64,000 nucleotides of DNA, from the NCBI RefSeq assembly GCF_027942865.1, contig NC_134515.1, positions 15,911,227-15,975,226 of the forward strand, written 5' to 3'. Under the pieces are notes generated by a model. It did not search any database, was not told the origin of the DNA, and saw only the letters and a program-made list of their open reading frames with translations. The translations under genes were made by a program, and so were the position numbers. The DNA is from Odontesthes bonariensis. Lineage: Eukaryota; Chordata; Actinopteri; Atheriniformes; Atherinopsidae. Shown piece by piece: positions 61,631 through 64,000 of the stretch. Every line of letters starts with the position of its first letter. Within the stretch, counting starts at the first letter, position 1.

Positions 61631-64000
61631 GTGAGTATGCCAAATATACTGTTTTTTTGTGTCGAATGGCAAGTTAAAACTCAATTCAAATCTCTTGACA
61701 AAATTGCACAAAAACAACTTTTGTTCAGATGTGCATGTTTTGGTTCAGATGGGATTTGACCTCGGTAGAACTCGCTTCTCGTTCTTTGCAATCCTTGTGA
61801 GAAAGAGGAGATCCGAATAACCACGGTCAGCTGCAGCGGCATCTTTTTGGTTTTGTAATGTGATGGGATTTGACAGGATGAACTCCCACATTTAACCCTG
61901 CAGACAATGCTCATTCTGGTGCCCTGCCAGGAGCAATGCAGCGCTCTCTCAGTGATAGGCAGTCAAATAGATTCAGCACAGAGAGCAAAATAAGCACACA
62001 CAAAAAAAAGCGTTAATCTTGTTACACAATATTAGCAGTCTCAGCTGCATCTTTAACTCTAAATGGTAAAAAGATTTCACCTGAGACTTGAAATGAATCC
62101 GAGCTGAATGTTTTCCCCTGCAAACATGCCGCTCTTTCCCTTGATTTATGTGTTACAGTGCTACCTCTTTACTTCAAAAGAACTCTCTCTAAATGCCTCC
62201 CAGGAAAACACAGCCTTCAGTTCTGCATGATGAACAATGCTGACACACAGGAAAATGTTCTTGTTCCTAATTTCTTATTCAGTCACTGCACACCCATCTA
62301 ATGGACTGTAAAATGCAAAAGTGTCAAGTGACGAATGTTTGTAGAATTATGATCAGTTTTCCTCAAGAGGGCGGTGAATGTGTTGCATAAGAGCACGATT
62401 GATGATACGTTTGCTGCCATGAGAGGACGGTCGCCTGGGGCACCTCTTTCAGAGATACTGAAATGCAGAAGATTCTTCAGTTTGTGAATTATGAATAGCA
62501 CCATAAGAGATGTTTTTTCTTTGATTGTGAAAAAAAAACAAAAAACTGTGGAACATGGAGAGAAAGAGTGGTTGGATTTCACCTTCTGGTTGAGTCTTTT
62601 CTCGGATGATTACTGTGTGAATTAGTTGAGAAAAACACAGTAGCTGACTAGCAATAGAGCGGCGACGTTCAATATAAAGAAACACACTTACTCCATTTCA
62701 ATAACTCAAGTGTTTATGTACTTATAGCCATGTTTGCGAAGCCTCAATTCTGCTGCTTTCTTTCAACGTGTCTCCCTCTATCCATCAACACCAAGCTATT
62801 GTTTTGCACCCTCGGTGGAATGAAGATTGGGGAAAAAGACGAAAACTGCCCCGCATCTTTGTGTTTGTTATCTTCAGTCTGCAGCCGGGCTCAGCTTGTT
62901 TCTGGTCTTCTCAGACTCACTGAGTTGTGCATCCTGAAAAGCTCCAGAGCTCCAAAGCTGCTTACAACTAGTACTGTGTGGCCTGCTGTAGTACGTCTGC
63001 AGTATCATAATAAGGACGCGCTACCAAGCCATTACACTCTACAATGTCATTGTAATGAGAAAATACATTTTTAAAAGCAAAAAAAGCTACTATATGATCA
63101 CATAAATATATAAAGGCCTGAGCACTTTCACTCAACAAGCTCTTACTGCGATTAGTCTCTTCTGCTTTTACGCTACTGCAGCCTGAGCTCAGAGATGTAC
63201 ACCAGGATTTATTAAGATGAAGAGTACAATTCTGTATTCAGTGATATTTTGATCTAAATTGCCACTGCAGCTCGGATTTATCATCAAGAGACTACGATAG
63301 CAGTTTTTGAAATAGAACTACTCTCATGGAGGACGCTTTCATAACAAACAGGCTCATTTTAAAAACAAAAACTACATCACATGTGCGCAATTTTTAACAG
63401 GGGCAAGAAACTCTTTTTCATTGCTTTATCTTTATGACATTGACAACTTTAGCTATTTTTCAAAAATAGACTGTAGGTGTGTGTTTGAGAGCGTGTATGC
63501 TAGTCTTTCTGTTAGCCCCATAATGACCTGGCTGTCATTCCCTGCCCGTCACCTTATGACAGCTGGCTCCAGCCCGCCGATGACCCCGAGACGATAAAGC
63601 GGGTATAGAAAATGGATGGGTGGATGATAGATGTTTAACTGTACCTTATTAATTTGAATTCTTTATATTCTTGTTGATTAGTTCTCACTGCTTTTAGTAA
63701 ACAACGGCAATCTTAAACATGAGGATGAAAAATGATACGGCATGATTAAGATTTGTTTCGTTGATATCTGAGAGCATTTGATAATGCGGCTTTTCTTCAT
63801 TTGAGAACAACTGTGATCTCCAAGTGTCACACTTTGTTTTGCTGCGGTTTTAATGAATATTGTATTCACTGCTGGAGCGGCGAGGGTTTGAGGTTACAGA
63901 GGAATCCTCACGGGATGCAGTGACGTGCAGAAGGGCTGCAGCTCCAGATGGAGCAGCAATGTTAAGAGCACCTGATGAGATGCAAGCATTCAGCTTTCAT
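61631..64000 (+). other. NECAB gene intron 2 (continues past the window)
   Basis: Begins with GTGAGT and shows no further exon to the end of the window. It contains one recognisable fish repeat at about 63478-63625. Confidence 0.65.
63478..63625 (+). repeat. Teleost interspersed repeat with GGATGG-type tail
   Basis: The order TTAGCCCCATAATGACCTGG, ATGACAGCTGGCTCCAGCCC, then ATAAAGCGGGTATAGAAAAT and GGATGGGTGGATG follows a very common fish repeat ending in GGATGG copies. Non-coding. Confidence 0.75.

Noticed and set aside
1-64000. CRISPR arrays, prokaryotic operons, phage or integron-like systems.
   Set aside because: No spaced direct repeats, ribosome-binding sites or prokaryotic gene families; introns and vertebrate genes throughout.

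Overview
The window is nuclear DNA from a teleost fish. It holds six multi-exon vertebrate genes with GT-AG introns, long 3' untranslated regions, fish-type LINE/L2 fragments, a hAT DNA transposon and many simple repeats. There is no sign of bacterial, phage or plasmid organisation. I placed splice sites by eye, using consensus sites plus codon phase. Three of the four complete gene models sum to whole codons without a forced choice at any junction except one in tnfrsf25. ttc34 also sums to whole codons, but only with a weak donor at one junction.

Layout, left to right: (1) 1-10568 (+), the 3' part (21 exons, 1,027 codons) of a coiled-coil gene, most likely ccdc30, with antisense and sense LINE fragments in one intron. 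(2) 14334-20467 (-), znf362, a six-finger C2H2 transcription factor. It lies tail-to-tail with ccdc30, its 5' end is a CpG-rich block near 22.5 kb, one intron carries an intact-ended hAT element, and another holds an unannotated in-phase candidate cassette exon. (3) 26936-37806 (+), a death-domain TNF receptor best matching tnfrsf25 (DR3), 12 exons. (4) 41307-46721 (+), ttc34, a TPR protein with a CpG-rich upstream exon and two RFX X-box-like motifs. (5) 47404-54751 (-), alas2, the erythroid 5-aminolevulinate synthase, tail-to-tail with ttc34, plus a non-coding first exon that ends in a recognisable iron-responsive element. (6) 58105 to beyond the window (+), the first two coding exons of a NECAB-family EF-hand gene, most like necab3, preceded by an upstream ORF with CTG/CAG and other triplet repeats.

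The genes are not an operon or a single pathway. Human counterparts of the first four (CCDC30, ZNF362, TNFRSF25, TTC34) all lie on 1p, so the left two thirds look like a rearranged piece of a conserved vertebrate block. ALAS2 (human X) and NECAB3 (human 20q) are additional neighbours. I found no convincing new multigene system. The best leads are regulatory or structural: the alas2 IRE with a non-canonical base pair next to a splice donor, the paired X-boxes upstream of ttc34, the candidate znf362 exon, the recent hAT insertion, and two introns whose best-looking donor breaks the reading frame.
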